Shown: positions 1-7,895 of the stretch, in pieces
Layout: each line of letters opens with the position of its first letter
Position numbering within the stretch: position 1 is the first letter of the stretch
Program-made: the position numbers and the translations under genes
Assembly: GCF_937981445.1 (NCBI RefSeq)
Contig: NZ_CALJON010000033.1
Span: 1-24,734, forward strand
Direction: 5' to 3'
Length of the DNA: 24,734 bases
Source of the DNA: an uncultured Veillonella sp.
GTDB lineage: Bacteria > Bacillota > Negativicutes > Veillonellales > Veillonellaceae
Notes under the pieces: model-generated
The model's database searches: none
Seen by the model: the letters and a program-made list of their open reading frames with translations, nothing else
What the model was told of the DNA's origin: nothing

Positions 1-58
1 TCGAACCCTGGACACCCTGATTAAGAGTCAGGTGCTCTGCCAGCTGAGCTAGTGATCC
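1..58 (-). tRNA. tRNA-Lys(CTT), 3' end cut by window edge
   Basis: The minus strand gives an acceptor 5' strand ggatcac (58-52), a D arm with tagctcag, and an anticodon arm CCTGA-CTCTTAA-TCAGG. The 7-base loop places anticodon CTT at 25-23, which reads the lysine codon AAG. The T arm begins at the left edge (ggttcga) and the last bases, including the 3' acceptor strand, lie outside the window. Identity rests on the anticodon and cloverleaf geometry seen directly. Confidence 0.93.
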
Positions 59-131
59 ATAGAACGTTACTAATTATACTCCAATACATTTTAATTGTAA
101 AGTGTAAAATATAGAATCGTTCATTTAGCAA

Positions 132-1018
132 TTAACTAGCAAAACAGTCTTTCATAATCTGCATAAACTCTTTCATCAGCCCATTCATACGGTCCTTACT
201 AGCAAAGGCACAATAGGTTCGGTTAATACGGGCTCCCTTTGTGCATAATGGCAAGCTAGCTACTTTTTCTTTATACAAAGAAGTGCCTTCATTGCCTTCT
301 ACAATCATAAAGCCACGATTACTCAATACTAAGAGGCGCGCCTCTTCAATATTTTCAACAAAGATAAACTCGCTCGTAACGCCCACATCATTGCGATAGT
401 AGCTAGCCTCAATATCTTGTTGCTCTTTTGAAGTAAGCAAAATACAAGGCGTATTCCTCAAATCATCTAAGTTAATACTGTCTAAGTCACTAAGGGCATT
501 AGCTTTAGCAATTTCCACAAACATAGGATTGCGCCGCAACACTAGATTTACATAACTATCAGCAAAGGCGCGCCGTTGATCATTAAAAGCGACCTGAATC
601 TTATCATTTTTTAACATCCAGTATAGTTCTTCATGAGTCCCACTCGTAACATGAATGGCTACATCAGGATGGCGTTCATAAAAAGTCGCTACACTCTCCT
701 GAATCCCTGCACCAGAATAATCGCGTAAGTAGCCAAAGTATAAGGTGTCCCCCTTATCACTATGAATGCGCTTAATATCTGTGCAAAGCTTGTCATAATC
801 GGCTAATAATACAATGCCCCGCTGATAAAATAGCTCACCTGCTGGTGTCAAGGAAAATGTCCGATTATGGCGCCATAACAGGTCTACACCTAACTCTCTC
901 GTTCAAGAGCTCTAATTTGTTGTGAAATAGCTGATTGTGAAATATTACATGCTTCAGCAGCCTCGCTAAAATTATGATATTTTACAACAGCTAAAAAATA
1001 TCGTAATTGTATCAGCAT
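132..1018 (-). pseudogene. LysR-family transcriptional regulator, interrupted by a frameshift
   Basis: LysR-type regulators bind DNA by an N-terminal winged helix-turn-helix and sense a small ligand with a periplasmic-binding-like C-terminal domain. Translation from the ATG at 1018 (upstream GAGGAG, 8-base spacing) gives MLIQLRYFLAVVKYHNFSEA and then the helix-turn-helix ACNISQSAISQQIRALERE, but hits TAG just afterwards. The expected continuation ELGVDLLWRHNRTFSLTPAGE is present in another frame and runs to the stop at 132. The break sits in a CTCTCTC run (plus strand 894-900; GAGAGAG on the coding strand), consistent with two extra bases: the span is 887 bases, and 885 would give an intact 294-aa protein, the usual family length. 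The effector domain looks undamaged, so the lesion is recent, phase-variable or a sequencing error. The ligand and target genes are unknown; no divergent partner gene is adjacent. Confidence 0.85.
894..900. repeat. Dinucleotide CT/GA run at the LysR frameshift
   Basis: The run CTCTCTC lies exactly where the reading frame of the LysR regulator changes. Removing one CT unit would restore a continuous 294-codon reading frame. Seen directly; slippage as the cause is inferred. Confidence 0.7.
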
Positions 1019-1101
1019 ATGCTCTGCTCCTCAGTTTATACTCCTCAAATTACCAAAAATTCAGAACTAAAAGTATTGATTTATCACAAAGCCTCATAAA
1101 A

Positions 1102-1137
1102 AAAGGACTATTCCGCCATCTTGCGAAATAGTCCTTT
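1102..1137 (-). terminator. Rho-independent terminator of the 49-aa ORF
   Basis: An 11-bp stem (1102-1112 with 1127-1137) is followed on the minus strand by a run of seven T. It starts 10 bases beyond the stop codon of the small ORF at 1147-1296 and separates it from the downstream LysR gene. Confidence 0.8.
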
Positions 1138-1146
1138 CATGTCTTA

Positions 1147-1296
1147 TTATAGATTGCCAATGCCTAAGAACCAGAAGATGGCTAAGCGAAGTAGACTTAA
1201 TCCTAAAATCACTTCTACCAAGAAGTGCAATGTACCTTCCATATTTTTCCCCAGGCGGGACAAACCAGATTTATACGCAATATCGCAACCGCACAT
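1147..1296 (-). CDS. Small membrane protein of unknown function (49 aa)
   Basis: Reading from ATG at 1296 gives a 49-residue peptide beginning MCGCDIAYKSGLSRLGKNME and ending in a single hydrophobic segment at about residues 23-47 (FLVEVILGLSLLRLAIFWFL). The start is supported by a strong AGGAGG six bases before ATG, and the end by a terminator hairpin directly after the stop. The N-terminal Cys-Gly-Cys could bind a metal or form a disulfide, but that is speculation. The peptide ends without a charged tail, so it is likely a one-pass membrane peptide with a basic N-terminal region. A possible promoter (TTGATA, 17 bases, TATGAG) lies upstream on the minus strand. I do not recognise a family. 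A plus-strand frame over the same bases lacks a ribosome binding site and is judged spurious. Confidence 0.7.
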   Translation of the reverse strand: MCGCDIAYKSGLSRLGKNMEGTLHFLVEVILGLSLLRLAIFWFLGIGNL

Positions 1297-1452
1297 ACTA
1301 ACTCCTCCTATCAGACTTATGATATTTATAGCGATTGTGTGTAATCACTCATATCCTTAATTTAGATTACTATCAATTTATATATATATAATACTACAAA
1401 CTATGACTTTATAACAACGTTTGAAATGAGTCCTTTATATCAATTACGCATA

Positions 1453-1461
1453 TGATATAAT
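1453..1461 (+). promoter_or_regulatory. Extended -10 promoter of lytS
   Basis: TGATATAAT matches the extended -10 form TGnTATAAT exactly, about 70 bases before the lytS start. No good -35 element is seen, as is normal for this promoter class. The leader downstream contains a 10-base direct repeat (tttttgagta at about 1473 and 1501). Confidence 0.55.
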
Positions 1462-1531
1462 TAATTAAGTGTATTTTTGAGTAATTTAGATATATCGAAC
1501 TTTTTGAGTATATCAAGTAAAGGACTAATTC

Positions 1532-3226
1532 ATGAGTATTGAAGTGTTATTATTTGAAATGATCAAACGCATTAGCATGGCCGTTGTACTGGGCCTCATT
1601 GTTTCGCAAATGCGTCTCTTTGATCGGCTAATTGCCCACAAATTATCGGCAGGAGATAAAATTATTTTCATTCTCCTCTTCTCTAGTATTGCCATTGCTG
1701 GCACCTATGCGGGGATTCCAGTAGATGATGCCCTAGCTAATTCGCGTATGATTGGCATCATGGCAGCCGGTCTCATTGCCGGCCCTTCTATGGGTAGCGC
1801 CGTTGGTATTGTATCAGGTATTCATCGCTACTCTCTAGGTGGCTTTACTGCCTTGGCCTGTGCCATTTCTTCTATTACAGAAGGGATTTTGGCCGGTCTT
1901 GTACAAAAATTCTACAAGCGCACTCCTGTGCCTTGGCCTGTTGCCTTAGGGGTAGGTTTTGTAGGTGAAATCGTACAAATGCTCATTATTTTGGTTGTAG
2001 CCAAACCATTTGACCAAGCCTATACGCTCGTAAGCGATATTGCCATTCCTATGATTATAGCCAATTCCCTAGGTCTTTCCTTATTTATTAAAATCACCAA
2101 GGATAGCTTGCATCAAAGAGAGATTCAAAAGGCCAGTCAAAATCAGAATATTTTGGCCATTGCCCGTGAAACGGTGCGCTATTTCCGCAAGGGCCTCACT
2201 CCTGAATCAGCGGCTGCCGTTGTACGCATTATTAAAAAGCACAGCCTCTATGATGCGGTGTCCATTACTGATACAGAACATGTGCTCGCCTATATTGGCG
2301 CCGAAGTAGAGCATCACGCCCCAGGCGTAGCGGCGCATTTGACTAATGTCACTATTGATTCATTAAAATCTGGTACGATTCATATAGCCTATTCACCGAA
2401 AGAAATTGGGTGCACCGTACCTAATTGTTCACTAAAAAGTGCTATAGTCGTGCCCCTTATGATTAATTCGCGTATCATAGGGTCTTTAAAGATGTACTAC
2501 ACTGATCCCTCTCATGTACCTGATGCCTCTGATGTAGCGTTTGCTCAAGGCCTAGCAGATCTCTTCTCTACCCAGTTAGAACTGACGGAGATTGATCGTC
2601 AGCAACAATTAGCGGAAGCTGCCAAAATGCAAACCCTACATGCTCAGATTAATCCTCATTTCTTATTCAATACATTAAATACCATTTCGTCGCTCATTCG
2701 AACGAATCCAGAGCAGGCACGGCGTTTATTGATTAAATTTTCCCAAATGTTCCGTTTCACCTTACAGTATTCGGGACGTATTATTTCCATAGAAAAAGAA
2801 TGGGAACAGGTAACGGCCTTCTTAGAGATTTCCATGGCTCGTCATGGGGATAAGCTATTTGTAACCCACAATATATCGCCTGAAGTCTTTTCCTATGGCA
2901 TTCCATCCTTAACCTTGCAGCCCATTATTGAAAATTCCATCAAACACGGCTTGCAACCTCGCGAAGTAGGTGGTTCCATAGCGATTGAAGGGTATCTAAC
3001 TGATACAGATATTGTCTTTACTGTAACCGATGATGGCGTTGGCTTTGACAGAGACCCTAATTACTATTTAGAACATCCCCCAGAAGGTCATATTGGCCTT
3101 AGCAATGTACATCGCCGCTTGCGTGGTCTATATGGACAGCACTATGGCCTCATTGTCACATCCACACCGGAAGAAAGCACAGTAGTTACCATTCGCATTC
3201 CGAAAATTGCAATAGAAGCGTCTTAA
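1532..3226 (+). CDS. lytS: LytS/BtsS-type sensor histidine kinase
   Basis: This 564-aa membrane kinase has the LytS layout: an N-terminal multi-helix membrane sensor (residues about 1-190, 5TMR-LYT type), a GAF-like domain (about 215-350) and a HisKA_7TM-type kinase core. The phospho-acceptor His376 lies in AQINPHFLFNTLN; the ATP-binding N box is QPIIENSIKHG (Asn468), the G1 box DDGVGFD starts at Asp500, and a G2 box GHIGLSNVHRRL follows. AAAGGA precedes the ATG, so the first methionine is accepted. Relatives sense pyruvate (BtsS and YpdA in E. coli, LytS in Bacillus) or membrane potential and autolysis cues (staphylococcal LytS). The adjacent LytTR regulator and convergent CstA-family transporter favour a pyruvate-sensing role here, which is inferred. 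The last codons belong to a tandem array that continues past the stop. Confidence 0.93.
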   Translation: MSIEVLLFEMIKRISMAVVLGLIVSQMRLFDRLIAHKLSAGDKIIFILLFSSIAIAGTYAGIPVDDALANSRMIGIMAAGLIAGPSMGSAVGIVSGIHRYSLGGFTALACAISSITEGILAGLVQKFYKRTPVPWPVALGVGFVGEIVQMLIILVVAKPFDQAYTLVSDIAIPMIIANSLGLSLFIKITKDSLHQREIQKASQNQNILAIARETVRYFRKGLTPESAAAVVRIIKKHSLYDAVSITDTEHVLAYIGAEVEHHAPGVAAHLTNVTIDSLKSGTIHIAYSPKEIGCTVPNCSLKSAIVVPLMINSRIIGSLKMYYTDPSHVPDASDVAFAQGLADLFSTQLELTEIDRQQQLAEAAKMQTLHAQINPHFLFNTLNTISSLIRTNPEQARRLLIKFSQMFRFTLQYSGRIISIEKEWEQVTAFLEISMARHGDKLFVTHNISPEVFSYGIPSLTLQPIIENSIKHGLQPREVGGSIAIEGYLTDTDIVFTVTDDGVGFDRDPNYYLEHPPEGHIGLSNVHRRLRGLYGQHYGLIVTSTPEESTVVTIRIPKIAIEAS

Positions 3227-3306
3227 CTAAAATTGCACTAGAAACGTCTTAACTAAAATTGCACTAGAAACGTTTTAACTAAAATTGCAGTAGAAGCGTT
3301 TTAACT
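3203..3306 (+). repeat. 26-bp tandem repeat, 4 copies, starting in the end of lytS
   Basis: Four contiguous copies of a 26-bp unit begin at 3203, 3229, 3255 and 3281. The unit starts aaaattgca and ends ttaact. Copy 1 encodes the last residues of LytS (KIAIEAS) and its TAA stop; the other copies repeat this coding end, including TAA, in the spacer before lytR. Copies differ at only a few positions. The array makes up most of the 129-bp spacer between kinase and regulator genes, which is long for a two-component pair. Confidence 0.92.
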
Positions 3307-3355
3307 AAGGCGTTGTCTATACTCTAGTTTTACAAATACTCAACAAGGAGGGGCT

Positions 3356-4207
3356 ATGATTCGAACTATTTTAATTGATGATGAAGCACCAGCACGTGAT
3401 GAACTGCGGTATTTATTAACCACAAATCATGCCAATATAATCAATATAATTGGCGAAGCAGATAATGCCACTGCGGCTATTTCACTCATCACTAGAGAAC
3501 AACCAGATTTAATTTTCCTAGATATTCACATGCATGGCTTGTCCGGTTTGGAGCTAGGCGAAGTGATTCATGATATTTCACCTAAAAGTAAAATTATTTT
3601 CGCTACGGCCTATGATGAATATGCCTTAAAGGCATTTGAACTACAGGCCTTAGATTATGTAGTAAAACCCATTGAAGTGGAGCGCCTAAAAAAGGCTATC
3701 CAACATGCTGAAAAGGTCCTCTACCCTAATGGCCTACCGCTAGCACCATCTGATTCTGCGGAAGGGGGCGCCAGCTCAGAGTCACCGGCGCCAGCTGATT
3801 CAGTAACAGCCGATGAAAGCACCGCTACCGCAACACCCGCAACGCCAAGTATACGAACAAATAAAATTGCTGTCGATGATGGTGCCCATATTTTACTCAT
3901 CGATTTAGATACCATCTCCTATATTACTGGTGAGTCAGGTCGTCTAGAAGTGCATACCACTAAGGGCACTTACACGTCAAATAAAACCTTAACTGAACTA
4001 CAAGAGCGCCTTCGAGGTACCTCCCTCTATCGCGTTCATCGCAGTTATATAGTCAATCTTAATATGGTAAGTGAAGTCGTGCCTTGGTTTAAGGGTACCT
4101 ATTGGCTCCGCCTACCGCAAACGACAAAAAAAGGAACTGAGCTAATCGATATTCCCGTAAGCAAAGCCCAAGTAAAACCAATTAAGGAATTACTCGGCAT
4201 TAGCTAA
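3356..4207 (+). CDS. lytR: LytTR-family response regulator (LytR/BtsR type)
   Basis: This 283-aa partner of the upstream kinase has an N-terminal receiver domain (about 1-120) with the acidic pair Asp8-Asp9, phosphorylation site Asp56 in LIFLDIHM, Thr84 in FATAYDE and Lys104 in VVKPIE. A C-terminal LytTR DNA-binding domain (about 165-283) contains ISYITGESGRLEVHT and LYRVHRSYIVNL. Between them, residues about 122-165 form a Ser/Ala/Pro/Thr/Glu-rich linker longer and less complex than usual. AAGGAGG lies 4 bases before ATG. LytTR proteins bind paired short sites in promoters; a fair match lies upstream of the cstA gene next door. The spacer from lytS is filled by repeats, but co-transcription is likely because no terminator separates them. 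Confidence 0.94.
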   Translation: MIRTILIDDEAPARDELRYLLTTNHANIINIIGEADNATAAISLITREQPDLIFLDIHMHGLSGLELGEVIHDISPKSKIIFATAYDEYALKAFELQALDYVVKPIEVERLKKAIQHAEKVLYPNGLPLAPSDSAEGGASSESPAPADSVTADESTATATPATPSIRTNKIAVDDGAHILLIDLDTISYITGESGRLEVHTTKGTYTSNKTLTELQERLRGTSLYRVHRSYIVNLNMVSEVVPWFKGTYWLRLPQTTKKGTELIDIPVSKAQVKPIKELLGIS

Positions 4208-4259
4208 AGTAAATACAGCCTAAGCAAAACCAATAAAGGAGTTACTTAGGCATTAAATA
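4165..4259 (+). repeat. Imperfect duplication of the lytR 3' end
   Basis: The last ~42 bases of lytR (4165-4206) recur with a handful of substitutions and one inserted base at 4217-4259, an offset of 52 bases. Both copies carry the core aaaaccaa-t-aagga and ggcatta. The second copy is noncoding and more diverged than the lytS copies, so probably older. Confidence 0.75.
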
Positions 4260-4298
4260 GGACGCTTTTACAATAGTTTTTGTCCTATCCCCCTAAAC

Positions 4299-4336
4299 AC
4301 AAAAGGAGTTGCCACAATTGTGACAACTCCTTTTGT
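4299..4336. terminator. Bidirectional terminator between lytR and cstA
   Basis: A near-perfect palindrome with arms acaaaaggagttg and caactccttttgt centred on AATT (one C-A mismatch) sits between the convergent genes. It is followed by ttttgtatttta on the plus strand and a T-rich tail on the minus strand, so it can end transcription from both sides. Confidence 0.88.
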
Positions 4337-4435
4337 ATTTTATTGAGGTTCATCGTAAGATTACGAAGTTTACTATTTCAATCTTGTCTCTCGAGCCTCG
4401 AGTGTATGTAACTTACCCTTACAGTGTAATGAAGC

Positions 4436-6265
4436 TTACGCTTTGTCAGCTTCCATTTCTTTTAAGGCTTCAGCTTCGATATCTGCTTCTGTGCGGAAGT
4501 CTTGTTTTTGTTTTGCAAGGCGAATCCAGCTACGAACTGCTTCAACCATTACAAGTGCTACTAACAAGAACATTACAACACTTACAAGAACTAACATCCA
4601 TTTACCTTCAGGAATGTAGTTCCAGAATACGTTTTCATAGTCAGCCATAACTGTAATAACTGCGATGAATACGCAAGGAATAGCGGTTACCCAAGCATAA
4701 CGTTTGTGACCAAGGTGCATAATTACTGTAGTACCAATAGCAAGACCCATAGTAGCAAGTAATTGGTTAGATACACCGAATAATGGCCAAATTGTACCAA
4801 TGTTACCTTGAAGTACTAGGTAGCCCCATGCAAAACATACTAGGAAAGAGGAGAAGTATACGCCTGGAGTCCAGTGAGTATCTTTCATCTTAGGAATAAC
4901 CATACCTAGTAATTCTTGAACCATGTAACGGCTTACGCGAGTCCCTGTATCGATCAAAGTCAAGATGAACAATGCTTCGAACATGATACAGAAATGATAC
5001 CAGTAGCTCATTAAATGACTCATGCTAGGAACTTTGGAGAAGATGTGAGCCATACCTACTGCTAAGGAAACGGCACCACCTGGACGGTGCATTAAATCTT
5101 CACCAACCATTTGAGACAATTGAGGTAATTCATGAACTTGAAGACCAAGTGTGCTGAATGTTTCAGCTGTAGAGTTAATTGCGAAATAATCATTTGGATG
5201 TAAGCTTGTTGCTGCAATCAAAGCCATCATAGCGATGAATGCTTCAGTAAGCATAGCACCATAACCGATAGGAAGCATTTCCTTTTCGTTCATGATCATT
5301 TTTGGAGTTGTACCAGTGGATACAGTGGCATGGAAACCAGATAAGGCACCACAAGCAATTGTAATGAATACGAATGGAATAGCAGAACCGCTAAGAACAG
5401 GGCCACCACCATTTACATAATCAGAGAAAGCAGGCATTTGAAGAGCTGGCATTACGATAATGATACCTAATGCTAACGCGCCAATTGTACCAACTTTTAA
5501 GTAAGTGGAAAGATATCCACGAGGTGCTAATAACAACCATACTGGAAGTGCTGCAGCAAAGAAGCTGTATACAGCAAGCATGATTTGAATGGAATGACGA
5601 TCCCAAGTGAAGTATGGAGCTAAAGAGGAATGAGCAACATCAGGACCGTAGATAACAGCAGCCATGATTAATACCATACCGATTACAGTAGCTTCACGGA
5701 TTTGACCAGGGCGTAACCAACGAAGGTAAACACCGATGAATACAGCGATAGGAATTGTAGCACTCACTGTGAAGAAGCCCCATGGGGAGTTTTCAAGAGA
5801 GTTAGCAACTACAGCAGCCATACCAGCCATAGTGATAATCAACAAGAATAATGTTGCAAGAAGTGTACCCATACCAGCCGCTTTAGAAATTTCAGCGCGG
5901 GCAATGTCGGCAATGGATTTACCTTGGTAACGAACTGATGCGAAAAGAAGTACAAAGTCATGTACTGCACCAGCAAGTACGGAACCAATTAAGATCCAAA
6001 GTACACCTGGTAAATAACCAAATTGTGCAGCAATAACAGGACCAACTAAAGGACCTGCACCAGCGATAGCTGCGAAATGTTGACCAAATGTTACCCATTT
6101 GTTTGTAGGTACATAGTCAACGCCATCATTGATGGCAACTGCTGGAGTTGTACGATACTGATTTACAGTAAGAACTTTGGCAGCAATAAAGGCACCGTAT
6201 AAACGATATGCAATCGCTAAAACGAGGGCCGATATGATAACCAAATAAAGACCGTTCATTTCCAT
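4436..6265 (-). CDS. cstA: CstA-family transporter (carbon starvation / pyruvate transporter)
   Basis: This 609-aa polytopic inner-membrane protein belongs to the CstA family, whose members CstA and BtsT import pyruvate and have also been linked to peptide uptake. The diagnostic CstA block HFAAIAGAGPLVGPVIAA is followed by YLPGVLWILIGSVLAGAVHD; many further hydrophobic helices follow, including GALSGFHATVSTGTTPKMI. It is shorter than E. coli CstA (about 700 aa). I place the start at 6265 (MEMNGLYLVI) because GAGGAGG lies 9 bases before it; a TTG six codons upstream lies inside that ribosome binding site. The gene converges on a LytS/LytTR pair, and this kinase-regulator-CstA combination is known for pyruvate control, so regulation by the neighbour is a good inference. 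The C-terminal tail is charged (EADIEAEALKEMEADKA) and probably cytoplasmic. Confidence 0.93.
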   Translation of the reverse strand: MEMNGLYLVIISALVLAIAYRLYGAFIAAKVLTVNQYRTTPAVAINDGVDYVPTNKWVTFGQHFAAIAGAGPLVGPVIAAQFGYLPGVLWILIGSVLAGAVHDFVLLFASVRYQGKSIADIARAEISKAAGMGTLLATLFLLIITMAGMAAVVANSLENSPWGFFTVSATIPIAVFIGVYLRWLRPGQIREATVIGMVLIMAAVIYGPDVAHSSLAPYFTWDRHSIQIMLAVYSFFAAALPVWLLLAPRGYLSTYLKVGTIGALALGIIIVMPALQMPAFSDYVNGGGPVLSGSAIPFVFITIACGALSGFHATVSTGTTPKMIMNEKEMLPIGYGAMLTEAFIAMMALIAATSLHPNDYFAINSTAETFSTLGLQVHELPQLSQMVGEDLMHRPGGAVSLAVGMAHIFSKVPSMSHLMSYWYHFCIMFEALFILTLIDTGTRVSRYMVQELLGMVIPKMKDTHWTPGVYFSSFLVCFAWGYLVLQGNIGTIWPLFGVSNQLLATMGLAIGTTVIMHLGHKRYAWVTAIPCVFIAVITVMADYENVFWNYIPEGKWMLVLVSVVMFLLVALVMVEAVRSWIRLAKQKQDFRTEADIEAEALKEMEADKA

Positions 6266-6361
6266 TTGTATGAACCTCCTCAAAAATAAAATAAGTGCAT
6301 CGGAAAGACTACGCTTTTAAAATTATTTATATGATTTCTTGTAGTTCTTTCATCTGTATGC

Positions 6362-6390
6362 ATTGTAGTATGTTTTGAAATTTCCGTAAA
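6362..6390 (-). promoter_or_regulatory. Candidate cstA promoter
   Basis: On the minus strand TTTACG (6390-6385) and TACAAT (6367-6362) are spaced by 17 bases, about 95 bases before the cstA start. The -10 matches 5 of 6 consensus bases and the -35 matches 4 of 6, as expected of an activator-dependent promoter. Confidence 0.5.
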
Positions 6391-6410
6391 CAAAATTTCC
6401 CTGAACGGAA
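6382..6410. promoter_or_regulatory. Inverted repeat and LytTR-like site upstream of cstA
   Basis: TTCCGT (6382-6387) and ACGGAA (6405-6410) form an inverted pair overlapping and abutting the -35 element. The distal arm on the minus strand reads TTCCGTTCAGG, matching the general LytTR half-site pattern (C-G-T-T-N-A/G). The neighbouring LytTR regulator is the natural candidate to bind here. The match is short, so this is suggestive only. Confidence 0.4.
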
Positions 6411-6598
6411 TAAATAGGGGGTCAAATGGAAATAAAAGGGGGTAAAAAGAAATGACTTTGTGAGCTTAAAATTAATACGAAATATAATTAAATTTTTAAT
6501 TAAATACCTTTTCACTATACATTAAACGTCTCACTAAGAGCCTTACTGCGCCTATCTCTCTTGATTATACAAGCCTTCATTACACTTATAAAACAAAC
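6411..6598. other. Spacer with no recognised feature
   Basis: This AT-rich stretch upstream of the cstA promoter and beyond the alcohol dehydrogenase terminator shows no open frame with a ribosome binding site and no clear RNA. It contains g-runs (aggggg, aaaggggg) on the plus strand of unknown meaning. Confidence 0.5.
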
Positions 6599-6635
6599 AA
6601 GAGATATACATCATTTTAAATGATATATATCTCTT
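6599..6635 (-). terminator. Terminator of the alcohol dehydrogenase gene
   Basis: Arms aagagatatacatca and tgatatatatctctt around a short A/T loop form a strong hairpin about 30 bases after the adh stop codon. On the minus strand it is followed by TTGTTTGTTTT. Confidence 0.75.
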
Positions 6636-6666
6636 CTTATAAAACAAATATGAACTAAATATTACT

Positions 6667-7839
6667 TTACTCATAAGCACTTTCGTAAACAGCTAAAATG
6701 TCCTCTGTAGTAAAATTCGTATAGGACGTTGGATAGCGATTAGACGAAGCGGCAATCTTAGGCAAAGCTTCTTTAGGAATATTCACTTCCCGCAATGTTG
6801 TAGGTGCCCCAATGGATTTAAAATAGTTACGTAATGCTTCAATGCCAGCCAAAGCGAGTTCCTCATCTGAGCTAAAATCCTCACGTTTTAAGCCCCAAAT
6901 ATGAGTGGCAAAACGAACAAACCGCGCTACATGATCTTTATAGATGTATTTTAATAACATAGGATGCACTATAGCAAGCCCTGCCCCATGAGCAATATCA
7001 TAAAAGGCTGACAAGGCATGTTCAATTTGATGGGACATCCAGTCCTGCTTTTTGCCTAGCCCCATAATACCATTAAGAGCCATCGTAGCGCCCCACATAA
7101 TATTGGAGCGAGCTTCATAGTCTGTCAAATCATTAAGGGCTACAGCTGCATTTTCCATAATATTTTTGAAGGTTGCCTCTAATAAGGCATCACTCAAATT
7201 ATTAGTTTCTGGTGTAGAGAAATACTGTTCCATCAAATGCGATAACATATCGCAAATACCATAAACAACCTGTTCTCTTGGCAAAGAATATGTGTACGTA
7301 GGGTCTAAAATAGAGAACTTAGGATATAGGGCATCACCATAGCCACCTAATTTCTTCTGGGCCTCCCAATCAGTAATAACACCTCGATTGTTCATTTCAC
7401 TGCCCGTAGCCGACATGGTAAGCACAACGCCAACTGGTAAGGCCTTAGTTACATTTTCACGCTTTACGAACATGTGTTGCCACCAATCATAACTTTCATC
7501 AGTCAATGCTACGGCACCAATGAACTTCGAGCAATCTACTACAGATCCGCCACCTACAGCTAATATGAGGTCAACCTTGTGTTCACGGCAGAGTTTAGCC
7601 CCTTCAATTACTTTTTCTTTACGAGGATTGGACATAATGCCAGACAGTTCAACTACTGTTTTACCTGCCTTTTCAAGTTCTCCTTTTACAGCCTCGTAAA
7701 TGCCATTTTTCTTAATACTGCCCCCACCATAAGTAAGCAGTACAGTGGGACCGTATTTAGGCAATTCTTGCCCAAGACTGGTTACACTGTTTTCGCCAAA
7801 ATGAATCGTAGTCGGATTATAAAAAGAAAATGCTTCCAT
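6667..7839 (-). CDS. Iron-containing alcohol dehydrogenase (YqhD/BdhA type)
   Basis: This 390-aa cytoplasmic enzyme is a group III alcohol dehydrogenase, reducing aldehydes to alcohols with NAD(P)H. The nucleotide-binding motif GGGSVVDCSKF is present. Likely metal ligands are Asp197 and His201 in CDMLSHLMEQ, His270 in WMSHQIEHALSAFYD and His284 in DIAHGAGLAIVHP, with the spacing of the YqhD ligands (4 and 14 residues within the pairs). Length equals the YqhD/butanol dehydrogenase subfamily. AGGAGG lies 5 bases before ATG. It is monocistronic, with its own terminator and a 15-bp dyad upstream. The true substrate cannot be told from sequence; NADPH-dependent aldehyde detoxification or butanol-type dehydrogenase activity are both possible. 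Confidence 0.92.
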   Translation of the reverse strand: MEAFSFYNPTTIHFGENSVTSLGQELPKYGPTVLLTYGGGSIKKNGIYEAVKGELEKAGKTVVELSGIMSNPRKEKVIEGAKLCREHKVDLILAVGGGSVVDCSKFIGAVALTDESYDWWQHMFVKRENVTKALPVGVVLTMSATGSEMNNRGVITDWEAQKKLGGYGDALYPKFSILDPTYTYSLPREQVVYGICDMLSHLMEQYFSTPETNNLSDALLEATFKNIMENAAVALNDLTDYEARSNIMWGATMALNGIMGLGKKQDWMSHQIEHALSAFYDIAHGAGLAIVHPMLLKYIYKDHVARFVRFATHIWGLKREDFSSDEELALAGIEALRNYFKSIGAPTTLREVNIPKEALPKIAASSNRYPTSYTNFTTEDILAVYESAYE

Positions 7840-7895
7840 ATGTTCCTCCTTTTAGCTCACTTAGCTAATTTAATAACTGTGTCCACATTATGCAT

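Noticed and set aside
1121..1360. 79-aa plus-strand reading frame
   Set aside because: It begins inside the terminator hairpin, has no ribosome binding site and lies antisense to the better supported 49-aa ORF.
4333..4650. 105-aa plus-strand frame antisense to the end of cstA
   Set aside because: No start signals and it overlaps a well supported gene on the other strand.
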